64,000 nucleotides of DNA from Sipunculus nudus (GCA_026874595.1 CM049309.1:93210723-93274722), one strand, 5' to 3'. Counted from the stretch's first letter, positions 1 through 30,263 are shown. The notes: generated by a model from the sequence alone, not told the origin. Numbers and translations are program-made.

Positions 1-60
1 GCGTCCGACTGAAAATATAGTATCCGCAAAACTCTGTTTTGGCGGATACAATGATTGTAG
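1..60 (+). mobile_element. 3' end of a family A (Helentron-like) element, truncated by the window edge
   Basis: Positions 20-49 form a hairpin: GTATCCGCAAAAC (20-32), a three-base loop, then GTTTTGGCGGATAC (36-49). The complete copy at 16940-18371 ends in the same hairpin at 18339-18368, so this is the right end of an element lying mostly before the window. Confidence 0.7.
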
Positions 61-3000
61 CTGGCACCACCAGTCTTATATACAACGAAGAGAAATATAA
101 ATATGTCCAATGTCAGACTGATATGTCAAACCCCTCCTTAGAAATAAGCAGGCGCATACACTGCAAAAGTCAATGTAGGTGGCACCACCTGTCTTGTAAA
201 TAAGAATACCATCAAAGACGCATAGACAGGTCAAAATATCAGTCTAATACATCAAACTTCCCCAGAGTTTGATGCACTGGGCTGACAAGGCTTAGATGAG
301 TAAGGCAGTTGCCCCCGAGTGACCTGTGACAAATTGCTGCCTCAAGCTACTGCACTGAGTGAACTCTTGACCTGCACCTGGCTAGACTGAGTGAACTTTT
401 GACCTGTACCTGGCTGCACTGAGTGAACTCTTGACCTATTGCATAATCTGACACAGTTGGCAGTCTGCCAAAGCTATAATTAGATTCAGGCTGAATTTTG
501 GTGCCAAATATGATGCAGTGAGCAGTCTTCCAAAGCTATAAATAGAAAGCAGCTACTGCACTGAGTGAACTCTTGACCTATACCTGGCTGCACTTCTTCC
601 AATCCTGGCACTGTGCCAAACTATCTATAGAGCTGACATCGTCTTGGCTAATGGCCAACATCAAGGCACTGGCAATCTGCCAATGGTAAACCAAGTGCTG
701 CCATCTGTACACAAAAGTGGTCCCTACTTGAAATAACTTTGAAATTTATTTTCCCAATACAAAATGCTTTTCAGCTGACTTTTTATAAAAAAAAAGAAAT
801 CAGGAATATATGTAAAATTATTACGGATGCATACTGAATGCAAAATTAAAATACAGTGAGATCTCAATAATGGCAAATTCTTGAATTAAGTTGAGTAGGG
901 ATACCAATAATTTATAATCCACGTACAGTTTCTTTATATAGCCACAGAGAGAAGACTATCCATGATTGTAACATTGGCTGGTATGATGAATAACTTAAAC
1001 CATAAATCTAAATTTTTTTTAAAGCTTTTAAGAAAAATTTCTTGTCAATATTAGCCAAAGATAACCTGAAATCTTAATGTCTAGTGGCATGATGTAATAG
1101 ATGCTGATAAACTGGTGCCAGGCTAGATGTAACAACATAACACAGCTAACATATATGGTAAAATGAATCAATTCAATCTCTATAATTCAGCCAAAAATCA
1201 TTCATGTAAAACCATTAATGACAATTATTATAAGAATTATTGTAGGGATTATTCTTGTAAAATATTTAACAAACTGGCTTTAGTGGCATCAGTCGAAAAA
1301 CGTTTCGCAGGTTTATAACTCATATAGGAAGATAGAGCAAACTGGCCAAGTTCAGCTTCCTGTTACTCAGCCAAAAAGCACTGAACCAAAACCATTTGCA
1401 CATACTTGAATTATCAACATCTGAGAATAATGAATGTGTGAGATTTAAGAATTTGGCCCAGTGGTTTTTGAGAAGAAGATGGGCTGTTATGGCATATTAC
1501 TAAATTCAGCTTCCCATAACTTAGCCAAAAGTCACTGAAAAGAGACCATTTGAACAAACTTCAGAAAGCAGTAGTCCAGGATCATTTCTGTGCGATATTA
1601 AACATTTTGGCTGTATGGTATCAGAGAAGAAGTTTTTTGTAGCCCTCAGTGTTATTCAGGCACTGATAACCCCGTACAAAAAAGATGATGCAGGTGGCGC
1701 CACCAATACCTCAATTTCAGATATGACCTATGTGACCAACTTTGGCATAAAATTTGGTGATGATAGCTCAAGCCGTTTCTGAGATTTAAATTTTAATATG
1801 CTTTTTTGGACAATTAACAAAGTTCAACCTCCTGTAACTCGGCCAAAAATCTCCGAACTGGAACCATTCGAACAAACTTGAGAAAGATTGTTCCAAGGAT
1901 CATTTCTGTGAAATATTGGACAATCTGGCTGGACAGAAGATTTTTATAGCTTTTTCCTTATAAAATCTTAGAAAATGCAGTTAGAAAAAATAAACAAAAT
2001 CCGATAGTTTTTTGGATGAATGATTATTTGTAAACAATTTGGTGATGCTAGCTCCTGCAGTTTTCGAGATAGCTATGGTTAACTTACAGACAACGCACGA
2101 CGCCTCACCATCTCATAAGCTCACAGGTTCGCTAAAAAGGTTGAATATTCTATAAAATACTAAGTCACGGCAGATTTCTGTTCAACTACCCGAACACAAA
2201 TTGCATGGAGTCAAATAACAAGGCCTACAGGCATAATGCGAACCTGTGCAAAGTTTGGGAGTGTGAATGGAGGGTTATTTTTTAAATTTATTATTGATCC
2301 TTTTAAGTCCTGCATATCTACCTTAGTCTTTATGATTTCAGCAAAATGGACATTTTGGACCTGCAAATTTCAGACTAGGACATTTTAAAACTAGAATATG
2401 GGTAGTCGACAAGCGACTATGTGTATCCACAGAAATCAGAGTGGATCGGGTGAAGTGAGGCATGGATTAAGTGGCAAGGGGAATAGAGTGAGGTGTGTTG
2501 TATATTAGCATTGATGTCTCCAGCTTAAACGTGAATGTAGGTGGTGCAACCTGTCATAAAATCGAGAAAATTGTCCAGGATGTATAAACCTGCAAAATTT
2601 CAGGTGGATCATTCAAATCACTGCTGAGATATGAGTGATTTTATCCCAAGGCAGATGAACAGATGGACGCTGTGCATAAGTGGTCGCAGATAGCCCCACC
2701 AGTTTTACCTACGATAAAGAGCTATGTGAGATCTATACACACGCAAAATTTTAGCCCCATCGGTCAAACGGTTCCCGAGATATGAGCTTGGATGTCTGCA
2801 GAGTAAACCTGAATGTAGGTTGCGCCGTCATAAAATCGAGAAAGTTTTCCAGGATGTATAAACCTGCAAAATTTCAGGTAGATATGTCAAACCACTGCTG
2901 AGATATGAGTGATTTTACGCCAAGGCAGATGAACCGATGGATGCTGTGCATAAATGGTCGCAGGTGGCGCCACCAGTTTTGCATATAATGAAGAGCTATG

Positions 3001-4395
3001 TGAGATCTATACACATGCAAAATTTTGGCCCAATCGATCAAACAGTTCCCGAGATATGAGCTTGGATGTCAGCTGGGTAAACATGAATGTAGATGGTGCC
3101 ACCTGTCATAAATCGAGAAAGCTGTCCAGGATGTATTAACCTGCAAAATTTCAGGTGGATAAGTCAATCCACTGCTGAGAATCCACTGCCGAAGATATGA
3201 GTGATATTATCCCAAGGCAGATGAACAGATGGACGCTGTGCAAAAATGGTTGCAGGTGGCGCCACCATTTTAGTGTATGTTATAAAGCTATCAAAGGGCT
3301 ATATTTGTGCAAAATTTTTAGCCTGATCGGTCAAACGGTTCCTGAGATTGCAGGTTTATGTGTGGAAACAGACACACAAATGGACGCTGGGCAGCAAGGA
3401 GGTGAACAGGTCAGAGGTGAACAAAAAAATGAGGGTGTAGCAGTTCACATGTGACCTGATGATAAACCCGATTCGCTGAAAATGCAAACCACGTTTTTTC
3501 AAACAGTTGAAAGATATAGTTCCAATAATCTGAGAATTCTGCATCTAAACATTGTGTCCAGACGTCTAGGTCTAGACACCCCCTCCCCCCCCCCCCAGCC
3601 AGGTCAGTTGCCATGGTGATGTCTGGACCAAACCTGTTTGTACTGAGTGACCTCTTTACTTGGCTGCTGAAACTCAGCATATTGTCAAATCTGTTTTCAA
3701 ATACAGAAAGCCTTTTTCAATTGGCTACAATGCTTTTTTATAACTCTATTTACCCAATCTATTCTTATAAAACTGGCAGAACCCTACCACAGAATAATTC
3801 TTGTAAAGTTTAAACCAATCAGCTTAACAGTTGAATCATAAATCAGTGTTTAAGCTGGAAGAGCTTAAAATTACATTTTCGCTTGTAAAAAACACATCAA
3901 TGTAGGTGGCGCCACCAATACCTCAAAATCAGATATGACATATGTGACAAACATTTGTATAAAATTTGATGATTATAGCTCTAGCCGTTTCTGAGATTCT
4001 AATTTTAGTGTGCTTTTTTGGACAGATGACTAAGTTCAACCTCCTGTAACTCAGCCAAAAATCTCTAAACTATAACCATTTGAACAAAATTGAGAGAGAT
4101 TGTTCCTGGGATCATTTCTGTGAAACATTGGACAATTTGGCTGAACAGTTTCAGAGAAGAAGATTTTTAAAGGTTTTTAAGCTTTTTCTCTATAAAATCT
4201 AAATTAATGCAGATACCCAATAATAAGCTCCAGGGCACCAAGTTTCACATGTGACTAATTCTTACATGTAATTTGGAGCTGCTAGCTCCGAGGGTTTCCA
4301 ACTTACAGCCATGGATGGCGGAAAGCCAGCCCTGGAAGGCGGACGGCTGATGCTGCGCCATCGCATAAGCTCACGGGTTCGCTAAAAATTATATT
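55..4395 (+). mobile_element. Composite repeat block, left copy (modules C, D and A)
   Basis: A mosaic of tandem modules in plus orientation. 55-300 holds family C modules around GGTGGCACCACC. 354-440 holds about three copies of a 33-base unit (TGAACTCTTGACCTG). 1330-2140 and 3890-4390 are family D modules, each ending in a CATAAGCTCAC...GCTAAAAA tail (about 2116-2143 and 4364-4390). 2396-3470 is a family A copy with head hairpin TAGTCGACAAGCGACTA at 2403-2419 and core modules of about 270 bases, without a recognisable family A end. Exact GGTGGCGCCACC palindromes lie at 1693, 2963, 3255 and 3905. Open frames here are repeat-driven. The same order of blocks recurs inverted at 45-49.7 kb. Confidence 0.7.
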
Positions 4396-5175
4396 CAGGA
4401 AACTAAGCAACAATAATATAATTGTTCTAATATTTTTATTTCCCCGTTTTTCTACAAATAGGAGTAAATAAATTATAATGAGACAAGAAGATAACTATCT
4501 CTACTTAGTTCCCGAGAAAATTAAGCCTTCAGATCCAACTGAGATTAGTGATGGGGAAGTGAATTCGTTAATTTATGTATTGAAAATATCTCAGTCAGTT
4601 GTAGATGTTAAAAATGTGATGGTGAGTATTATTGGTACCGATGAAATGACAACCTCGTGGACTACATGGGTTGATTTTTGGCGTTAATCAATGAAGCACA
4701 ATACTTCATGTTATACAGACTTACTGTATGTACACAATGTATAAAACAGTATCAGACTACAACAACACTAAAACAATACATGATAAAATATACCTATATA
4801 CAGGCATGTTAATTTAAAATGTGTAAAATGGACAGAAGAAGCCCTATCAGGGATGACTTTTAAAGTAAATCTTGAGTATTTAACCTACATGTATAAATGG
4901 TCAAATACAATAGCACAAATATATAAATTCAACAGTAATCTCTCAATTGTACAGAATAAAATATAAAGTGTATGAGTGTCACATGGCTTTACCAGTCTGG
5001 TGTATTTATCATCCATATTAGCAGAAATGATCAGTTCTGCCACCTATCACTGACAGGTCCCAGTTGATCCACTCAAAAAGAAAATGAAGATGACGTTTAA
5101 TTACGGTTGAAATATGAAAATTTGTCTGATGGATTGGGAAATGTATGATTTTTCATGGACTGTCAGTCTGCAGAT
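4396..5175. other. Distal flank of the calcyphosin-like gene; nothing recognised
   Basis: AT-rich unique-looking sequence. The 69-codon plus-strand frame at 4478-4687 has no recognisable motif. The part nearest 5176 is probably 3' UTR of the minus-strand gene. Confidence 0.4.
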
Positions 5176-23042
<17,867 letters not shown>

Positions 23043-23499
23043 TGTTGCCCTAAAAAGAGACCATAATTACTAACACTACAAGAACAATTATGGACACATA
23101 CCAGTTGTTATGTATAATGTCCCTGCCAGAGAGAAATGGTTGGAAATCGCAGATGATTGTCTGATCCAAGGACATGAAATCTTACCAAAGACGGCAGTGT
23201 CTGGGTGCTAAATTAAACTTTGAAATAAAGATTAATCATTATTTTATATACCCATGTAGTAGAAGAATCGACACATCCCAAGGCATACCTGATCTGATCA
23301 CAGTGTATGGAAGCTCACCAAATTTTGACTTCAAGAACTTTTATTTAGTTTGATTCAAAATTAACATGCAACATTTATTTGCTACTGTGCATAGTTCAAG
23401 GACACCCAATTATAAAACTGGGTTTTTAATTTATTTACATTGCAATGTCCTCATTGATATAATATTTGTTGGACTGAAATATAGACTGACAGTTAGCAG

Positions 23500-23600
23500 A
23501 CTGGTTGAATGCAGTTGGCAAATTTTGAGATGGCAGCTGTTGGTCTTGTTGCTCAATTGACATCATACTCTGACAGTTTTTTAAGCTTTTTGCACATTAG
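23500..23600 (+). repeat. Dispersed repeat containing AGATGGCAGCTGTTGG
   Basis: Similar to 63305-63400, where the same phrase reads AGATGGCGGCCGTTGGACTT and is likewise followed by a GACATCAT phrase. One of a pair of dispersed copies, not an exon. Confidence 0.5.
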
Positions 23601-23734
23601 ACTGTATAAAATGATATTATACCAGATTCCAATTTTTCTGCCTACAAGTCTTTTTTCTGACTGCACTACACTAGATTATAATAAGTCCATGTCAGTGAAA
23701 CCACAGGCAACAGGGTCTCTATACAATAAACAGT

Positions 23735-23895
23735 GAAACCTGCGTTATAAGACCACCCTTGGGACTGACCAGAAGTGGTCTTAATTCATAGGTGTTCTTA
23801 TTAGACAGGTCAGTTATAACCAGTGTGAATGCTTTCAGTTCTTTCAAGGGTGGTCTTAATAGACAAGTGGTCTCATTAGACAGGTGGTCTTTTAA
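23735..23895 (+). repeat. Short, unexpanded copy of the 57-bp minisatellite element
   Basis: Begins AGTGAAACCTGCGTTATAAG, like 55500 (GTGAAACCTGTGTTATAAG). It contains one unit with CAGTGTGAATGCTTTCAG and ends in GACAGGTGGTCTT, like 60951. It has only two to three units where the distal copy has about 95. Confidence 0.65.
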
Positions 23896-23904
23896 ACAGG
23901 TTTT

Positions 23905-24200
23905 ATTCTACTGGCATGGATGTAAACTGCACAAAAATTATTGCAGGTGGCCCTACAAATCTTGAGAACAAAAAAGCCATCAAAGATGTATGCATGGACA
24001 TCCACAATTTCAGGGTGATAATTCAAATCATTCCTGAGATATAAGTAGGGACATACACTGTGCAAACAAATAATTGTAGGTGGCACCACCAGTCTTGTAC
24101 ACAACAAAGCTTTCAAAGATGTATGGACATACACAATTTCAGGCTGATATGTCATACCCTTATTGAGAAATAAGCAAGGACATACATTTATGATTTGTTC
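23905..24200 (+). repeat. Family C modules, two about 150-bp units
   Basis: Two tandem units, each with AAATTATTGCAGGTGGC or ATAATTGTAGGTGGCACCAC, then a GATGTATG phrase, CACAATTTCAGG and ATAAGTAGGGACATACA. The same unit occurs at 55-300 (plus) and 49190-49640 (minus). Confidence 0.65.
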
Positions 24201-24310
24201 ATAGCTTTACTCTAACCATCTACAAATTTTCAACAAAATCCCAACATATATTTTCTTAGTAAATTTGTTTAGAGACAGAACAACAGACCAAGACTGACAC
24301 TATTTCTTTG

Positions 24311-24586
24311 CCATAGACTAGCACCAAAAAAGATGTGAACCTGCCTTTTATCTGGGAGCGTTATCAGTTTTTGACCGGACTTGCTTATTCCTTGACAATC
24401 AACCAGGCTCAGGACAAACATTTATTACTGTGTGGATCTATTTCATTAAGCATGTTGTTTCACATAGGAAACTATTTTGTTGCATTTTCATGTGAAGGAG
24501 TCTTCAATGATATCCAGATGTCTGTTAGCCCACCCCAGACCACTCAACTGACAACTGAAAACATTGTATCTTTCATTTTACTATAA
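24311..24586 (+). pseudogene. Decayed Helitron-type Pif1 helicase C-terminal fragment
   Basis: The frame reads NLPFIWERYQFLTGLAYSLT, INQAQDKHLLLCG, then FHIGNYFVAFSCEGVFNDIQ, and ends TTQLTTENIVSFILL. This follows the layout of the last helicase motifs of Helitron RepHel proteins: an LPF..R.QFP stretch, a LAFAMTINKAQGQTL motif, an FSHGQLYVALSR motif and a final TKNIVY..VL. Key residues are altered (the H-G-Q-L and S-R positions are lost) and no upstream domains remain, so it is a relic. It sits about 110 bases after family C modules, which supports a Helitron origin for them. Confidence 0.6.
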
Positions 24587-24992
24587 TTATATAATTTCTG
24601 CAAATTACTTTCAAAGGAGATGGCTTCTTTATATTCTCATTATATCTATCTTACTGTTATCACTCCAGTAATATAAATGTTGTACCCCTTGTTCTTTATC
24701 AGAAACAAAAGCTCACACTCAAAATTTGTATATTATATGCTGTGGTTGGCTTTTTTACACAAGGTTGCAATTTTTGCGTGTTTTTCATTTTGAATGTTTC
24801 ATGAGTTTCATTTTCATGATAGCACCAGAACCAATAATTTCTTAGTGAGGCAGTATTTGTATTTCTTATAAAATAAAAAAAAATCCCACATTTCTTCACT
24901 CTTTTCTGATATAGTCATTATCTTACATATCTCCGGTGAGTACTGCAGGGTTTAAAACTGATATTTAATGCATGTGCTGGATCCAATAGAGA

Positions 24993-25527
24993 ATAGGGCT
25001 AGGGCTCAAAGCTGGGAGTCAGGTCTTCTGTAGTACAGGGGTAGAGCATAGGGCTAGGGCTCAAAGCTGGCAGTCAGGTCTTCTGTGGTACAGGGGTAGA
25101 GCAAAGGGCTAGGGCTCAAAGCTGGGAGTCAGGTCTTCTGTGGTACAGGGGTAGAGCATAGGACTAGGGCTCAAAGCTTGGAGTCAGGTCTTCTGTGCTA
25201 CAGGGGTAGAGCATAGGACTAGGGCTCAAAGCTGGGAGTCAGGTCTTCTGTGCTTCAGGGGTAGAGCATAGGGCTAGGGCTCAAAGCTAGGAATCAGGTC
25301 TTCTGAGCTACAGGGGTAGAGCATAGGACTAGGGCTCAAAGCTGGGAGTCAGGTCTTCTGTGCTACAGGGGTAGAGCATAGGACTAGGGCTCAAAGCTGG
25401 GAGTCAGGTCTTCTGTGGTCCAGGGGTAGAGCACAGGACCAGGGCTCAAAGCTGGGAGTCAGGTCTTCTGTGCTACAGGGGTAGAGCATAGGACTAGGGC
25501 TCAAAGCTGGGAGTCAGGTCTTCTGTT
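24993..25527 (+). repeat. 55-bp minisatellite with tRNA-like sequence, about 9-10 copies
   Basis: The unit contains CTACAGGGGTAGAGCATAGG, then ACTAGGGCTCAAAGCTGGGA and GTCAGGTCTTCTGTG. The first part resembles a tRNA D-arm (GCTCAGTGGTAGAGCATTGG type), but the T-arm box is poor. Copies differ by a few substitutions. It abuts a family B subtype II remnant. Confidence 0.8.
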
Positions 25528-25810
25528 GTTGCATTAGTTGTTCAGATACTTGAGCTTTTGTATCAAATTTTTTATTATTCTGGGGGTACTTCGGAGCCCC
25601 ATTGCTTGAAGAATATGGGTAACAGAGACCTTATTTAAGGTTTCCAAGGAGATTTTTCATGGACCTCTCTGGATGTAAAGGTAGAAGACTCCAGGTCCAG
25701 TGGTTAGGATTTGTGCCTTGTTAACGGACAGACGGCCGGATGGCCGGACGGACGACTGACAAAGAGTGCTTGCTATAGCTCAGATGACTTACAGTCAGCT
25801 GAGCTAATAA
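25528..25810 (+). mobile_element. Family B subtype II 3' remnant
   Basis: From TTGCATTAGTTGTTCAGATA on, it matches one subtype II module, then a CGGACGGACGAC stretch and the terminal hairpin at 25776-25806 (arms TAGCTCAG and CTGAGCTA). Confidence 0.75.
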
Positions 25811-26639
25811 AACTGCCAGTAAGCTCCTCTTCTGCTTTGGGATGTTAAAGGGACATACATAGCTGGACTACTAAAGAACCTGATGTTCAAACAAACATGA
25901 GAGTTATCAAATCACCATGATTATATTGCATAGATCAGTACATTTACAATGAGTGAAGATTTTAGGATTAAACAAAGATTCTGAGAAAGAACTGTACATA
26001 CGTGTGTACATACCAAGGAAATTATTTGGCATGCAGAACACTTGTGTTAAATAACTTCCATTTTTTTTCAATTGTAGTTTTTTTATTTTTTAAATAAATT
26101 TTTTTTTTCATCATGTTTGCTGACTGGTTATACTTTTATTATTTCTGCATCCACTAAAATCTGCCACTTAAATATGTTTCAGTCAGGCCAGCTGAGATTT
26201 CTACCCTATTTTACCATTTCAATCTGGTGATCGGAAGGATCATCTGATAATACAAAGGATCCATCTACATTGTACCTTTTGAAGTAAGAACTAAGACCCC
26301 TCCTCTCCCTGTACTCTTCCTGACTATTCCATAACCATAGTACCTGTGGAATGCATCAGAAAATTCATCATCCGTGGTTGCCCATGTCTTAGTGATACAT
26401 ACAATACTGTTAATATTTATAAATTCTTGAACTTCTATTGATTTAATTTTGTTCTTAAGTCCATGTGCATTCCATGTTGCTATTTCTGCATTAGCATTTC
26501 TGCTAGTGCTAGACTAGTTTACATATGGGTGAAATTAAGTTAAAGTTGAAAAAATGACAAACATAACAGGTTTTTATCCATATGCATGAGGGAAAAAATC
26601 CTACTGGTTCAAATATTATTAAAGAAGATATGTCTGAAA

Positions 26640-27250
26640 TAATGTGTGCAATAGAAAATCACGGATTGTAGTCTGTTGGCCATATTTGATTTTGAGCAAG
26701 TCTGTATTTCAATAGGTCAGAAGCCCTCATAGGCACCAATGATCCCTGTGAATTTGAGAAAGATCAAACATTTTGTTGCGAAAGAAATTCAACGATAGTG
26801 CTCTTATAGGTACCAATCATCTCTGTGTAAATGAGATAGATCAAGCTTGTTCTTGTTGAGATATCCTGCTTAAAAGAATATACCCAATTGTGCGCTGGGA
26901 GCCATATTGGAATCCTGACAGGTCTATTACTTGAAAGGGATTGAGTCCGCATAGGCACCAATGATCCCTGAGAAAATGATAAAGATCAAGCATGTTCTTG
27001 TTGAGATATCCGGAGCGAAAGAAAATCACCCATTATGATCTGGTGGCCATATTGGAATTCCGACAAGTCTGTATTTCAATAGGTCTGAAGCCCTTGTATT
27101 TACCAATCATCCCTGTGAATTTAAGAAAGCTGCAGTATGTTGTTGTTGTTGAGTTATCACGTGCGACAGAAAATCAGCGATTGCGCTGTGGTGGCCATAT
27201 TGTAATTCTGACAGGTCTGTAATTCAATAGGTCTAGAGCCCTCATATGAA
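26640..27250 (+). repeat. Module E array, about 3-4 diverged units
   Basis: Units share CAATAGGTCTGAAGCCCT, ACCAATGATCCCTGTGAATT, GATCAAGCATGTTCTTGTTG, AGATATCC and GTGGCCATATTGGAATT. The spacing of the GAGATATC phrase to the GGCCATATT phrase copies the layout of modules A-D. No gene. Confidence 0.6.
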
Positions 27251-28899
27251 CAGGAAAAGTAGACAGGCAGAGTTCCGAAACATTTTTACTGAATAATTAA
27301 CTTGCTCTTTAGTAGGCTGATTGACAAACATTAATAGTTATAATTATATTCATGTAATAATTCATGCTATCACCATACCCTTTAATTAATTATTCAATTA
27401 ACGGTAAGCCTACGTTTGTTATAATTTACATGAAACATGTTTGCGATATATACATGTTAACACAATTAAAAAGGCGTGCTCAATTGCGTTAGTTCTGCAC
27501 GATACTTGATAAATAAATATATCCTGCTCCATTATAATTATTGCAGATTGTTTGTTAAACTGAATTAACTTCACTTGAAAGTAAAGTGTCAGCATCAGCA
27601 AACTTCTGTATTCCATGTGCTGCAAAATAAAGGCCTTGATCGAATATTTTTAGATTAGACATTATTTATCAATAATTTAATTTATTTATCGGTACCCCCA
27701 AAGTAATTGCACGATCTACCCCTGAAATACCAAGAATATTTCGTGGAACTAATTCTTAAATAAAAGCCAGTGTACAATACTACAACTGTACCAAATTTGG
27801 TACTTTTATCACAATTTGAACAATTTTTCCATTAGCCGCTGCACTACAAGTGCCCATCTGGTCAGTTGCAGCACTATAAGCCTTGTACAAAAGCCAGAGG
27901 TCAACTCTTAATATATGATAAAGGGAAAGATTATGTATATTTATTGTCCTATACCATAACCGAGACAGGCCCCAATTCAGTCATGCATGCTACATAAGAG
28001 AAAGTATCTGCAGGACGACCCCCAATCAGGGCTGCGCATAATGAAAGGAAAAACCCATACTTCTGAACCCTTCAGACATGATAATTAACTGCTATGGAAA
28101 GACCAAATGGTATATGCCATTTTGGTGTCTAAATAACATCTTTATATAACGCAGTATTTATGATAATTACCTAGAATACCAGACATGTCTAACGTATTAT
28201 CTTGTCACTTATAGTGCTTTTACTCTTATACACAGGACCTCCGTTCATGTGTATGATGGAGGATTCAAGGGAGTTTTGAAGTGCACACTCAAGTAGCGAG
28301 TTTTATGACATTTATTAAAGCCATATTTGACCTTTTTTGTGCTATGTATTATAGGCACCAGATGAAACCTGTTTTTCGGTCATTCTGCTTCTAGTCTGAG
28401 CGGGTGCATGCAGAACCATCACTGGTTCACTCATCCACCAGGTTGTTTGGATGTAACTTGTGTAAGGAATGTCAACTCGTGACCACCACAAGTATCTTTA
28501 ATGGTCACACTCGGGATTCTTATCAATCCTAGCTGTTTGTCTACACTGAAAATTATTAGGAATTTTATAGTTTGCTGCGTAAAAAAGGGTACAATTATAG
28601 GATAATCATGTCGAAAAGTGCATATGATGAAAAAATATGACTTATGGGTTACATAGCAGTTCATCACCACTCAGACTAACTTTTACTCTATCCCCATCAA
28701 ATATATCGCCCCATGTCGCCCTCTTAGCATGGAAACTATTCCCTTCATACAAATAAATTTTCCGGTAATCCACAATCGCTCATAAAAATGTCATTGCATA
28801 ACTGCTGCTTTCAACTTTAACTCCAGGTTCCTCTTATTCCTTCCTCTTAAAGACTAATACAAGAAAATATGGTATTCATTCTCTATGTCCATTTCAGCC
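27251..28899. other. First intron of the calcyphosin-like gene, nothing recognised
   Basis: Unique-looking sequence. The minus-strand frames at 27419-27625 and 28431-28670 have no known motif. Confidence 0.35.
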
Positions 28900-29350
28900 C
28901 GTGCTTCAACTTTCAAGCATGTCACGGCACATCGCTGTGACAGGCGAACCGCGAACGTCGAACGAACAGCAACACTTTGATTATAAATACCATTTCTAAT
29001 TTATAACACCCCAAGGTGTTCTCAGTCTTGAAGACCGCTCTTTTTCATAAGTTATAAATCACTTACCCGTTACTGATTAACCGTTTCTGTCCTGATGGTG
29101 ACAAACGACTGAAGGTTGGCCTGATAATGATTATGCCCGACAACTGCTTGTAGATTACAGTATGGCGGCCGTAGTGTACGTCACATGGCCAAGCCAAAGG
29201 TCGTCACTATTGGATACGGAACAGGTGCGTGTTGAACCCTGGTATAAATATTGGCGGTTCATTCGCTTTTCAAAGGAACCACCGTCTCCCGCGGAAAGTC
29301 GGCTTGGGATACAAAGCATTCATAAAAACAGACACTCATTTCGCTGCCAA
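28900..29350. promoter_or_regulatory. Candidate CpG-rich promoter, possibly bidirectional
   Basis: Local CpG density is high (for example ACCGCGAACGTCGAACG near 28950). It contains a YY1-like ATGGCGGCC at 29162-29170 and a CRE-like ACGTCAC at about 29178-29184. On the minus strand it abuts the proposed first exon of the calcyphosin-like gene. On the plus strand the ATGGCGGCC opens a short frame of 21 codons ending in a CAG|GTGCGT donor-like site near 29223, so a divergent transcript is possible. I did not find a convincing RFX X-box or FOXJ1 site. Confidence 0.4.
29067..29160 (-). other. CAPSL: Probable non-coding first exon of the calcyphosin-like gene
   Basis: On the minus strand a strong consensus donor, ACGG|GTAAGTG, has its GT at 29066-29065. 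The acceptor in front of the start-codon exon (at 23049) demands such an upstream exon. The exon would be roughly 90 bases; its 5' limit is a guess. The surrounding 28.9-29.35 kb is richer in CpG than the rest of the window, as expected for a promoter. No other minus-strand donor as good was seen between 23.05 and 29.1 kb, but I did not score every site. Confidence 0.5.
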
Positions 29351-29732
29351 CAAGTTTTAGGCCTGCTATAGCGCGTATTTAGGGTTTATTATTCTTTTTA
29401 ACGGGGGGGGGGGGGGGGTAAAAAAATTATGTCAAGTGGTGGTTTGGGAATAGATCTTTCAAACAGAAAAATTAAGTTAGTAAGAAAGTAATTGTCAAAA
29501 CACGAAAATATGGGTCGTGTTAAAGTAAAGCTTCACCAAATTCACTTCCATATGCAACAATCTAGGGTGTATCTAGATTTATCCTAGAGACTTTTTTTTA
29601 TATGAATTTGCCATGAGAAACTGAAATAATATTCATGCATCCATTAAAAAATGAAAATATGTTAATTTGATTGTAATAATGGACTTTTTCCCATTCTCAA
29701 TTTTTATTTATGATGTGATAATTATTCCTCTT

Positions 29733-29992
29733 TTGGAAGTGCCTAGATGTCGGCTGCGCAGTGTCAGAACCCTCGACTGTATTGGCAGACAGTCCATACT
29801 CCAGCCACTGCGCAGCCGACAATGCTTTAACTGATTTCACTAAGTGTCAGCTGCCTAAATATGTGACATTCTAGACCTAGTAGAAACGGTTAGTCTCATA
29901 CATTAAATCATACATTAAAACATAATGGACAATATTTTCATAACTACATTTATTTGTACCTTTATTGTACAAAATATACAAATAGCATATAA

Positions 29993-30031
<39 letters not shown>

Positions 30032-30263
30032 TAGCATATATGACACTGAAAAAATTAATGAAATACAAGTTGCGGCTGCCATGGACACATGCATACACAA
30101 GGGACATGTTTTCAATTTCCAAGTTAAAATCCAACCCAGTGGACTGCTTTTTTTATTAATTCAGCAAAATTTTACTGACTGTTACTACTAGGTCTTGAAT
30201 GTCACAAGCCTGGCAGCTGACACTTTGATATCAGGTAAAGCATTGTCGGCTGCCTAGACACTA
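29733..30263. repeat. Fold-back element with nested inverted repeats and a (TA)n centre
   Basis: A 15-base perfect inverted pair, GTCGGCTGCGCAGTG and CACTGCGCAGCCGAC, lies at about 29750-29822. A second, longer pair joins about 29812-29855 (GCAGCCGACAATGCTTTA ... GTGTCAGCTGCC) to 30210-30255 (GGCAGCTGACAC ... TAAAGCATTGTCGGCTGC), at least 17 bases perfect. A (TA)n run lies at about 29996-30028. This suggests a terminal-inverted-repeat or fold-back element of about 0.5 kb, 0.6 kb outside the calcyphosin-like first exon. Confidence 0.65.
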
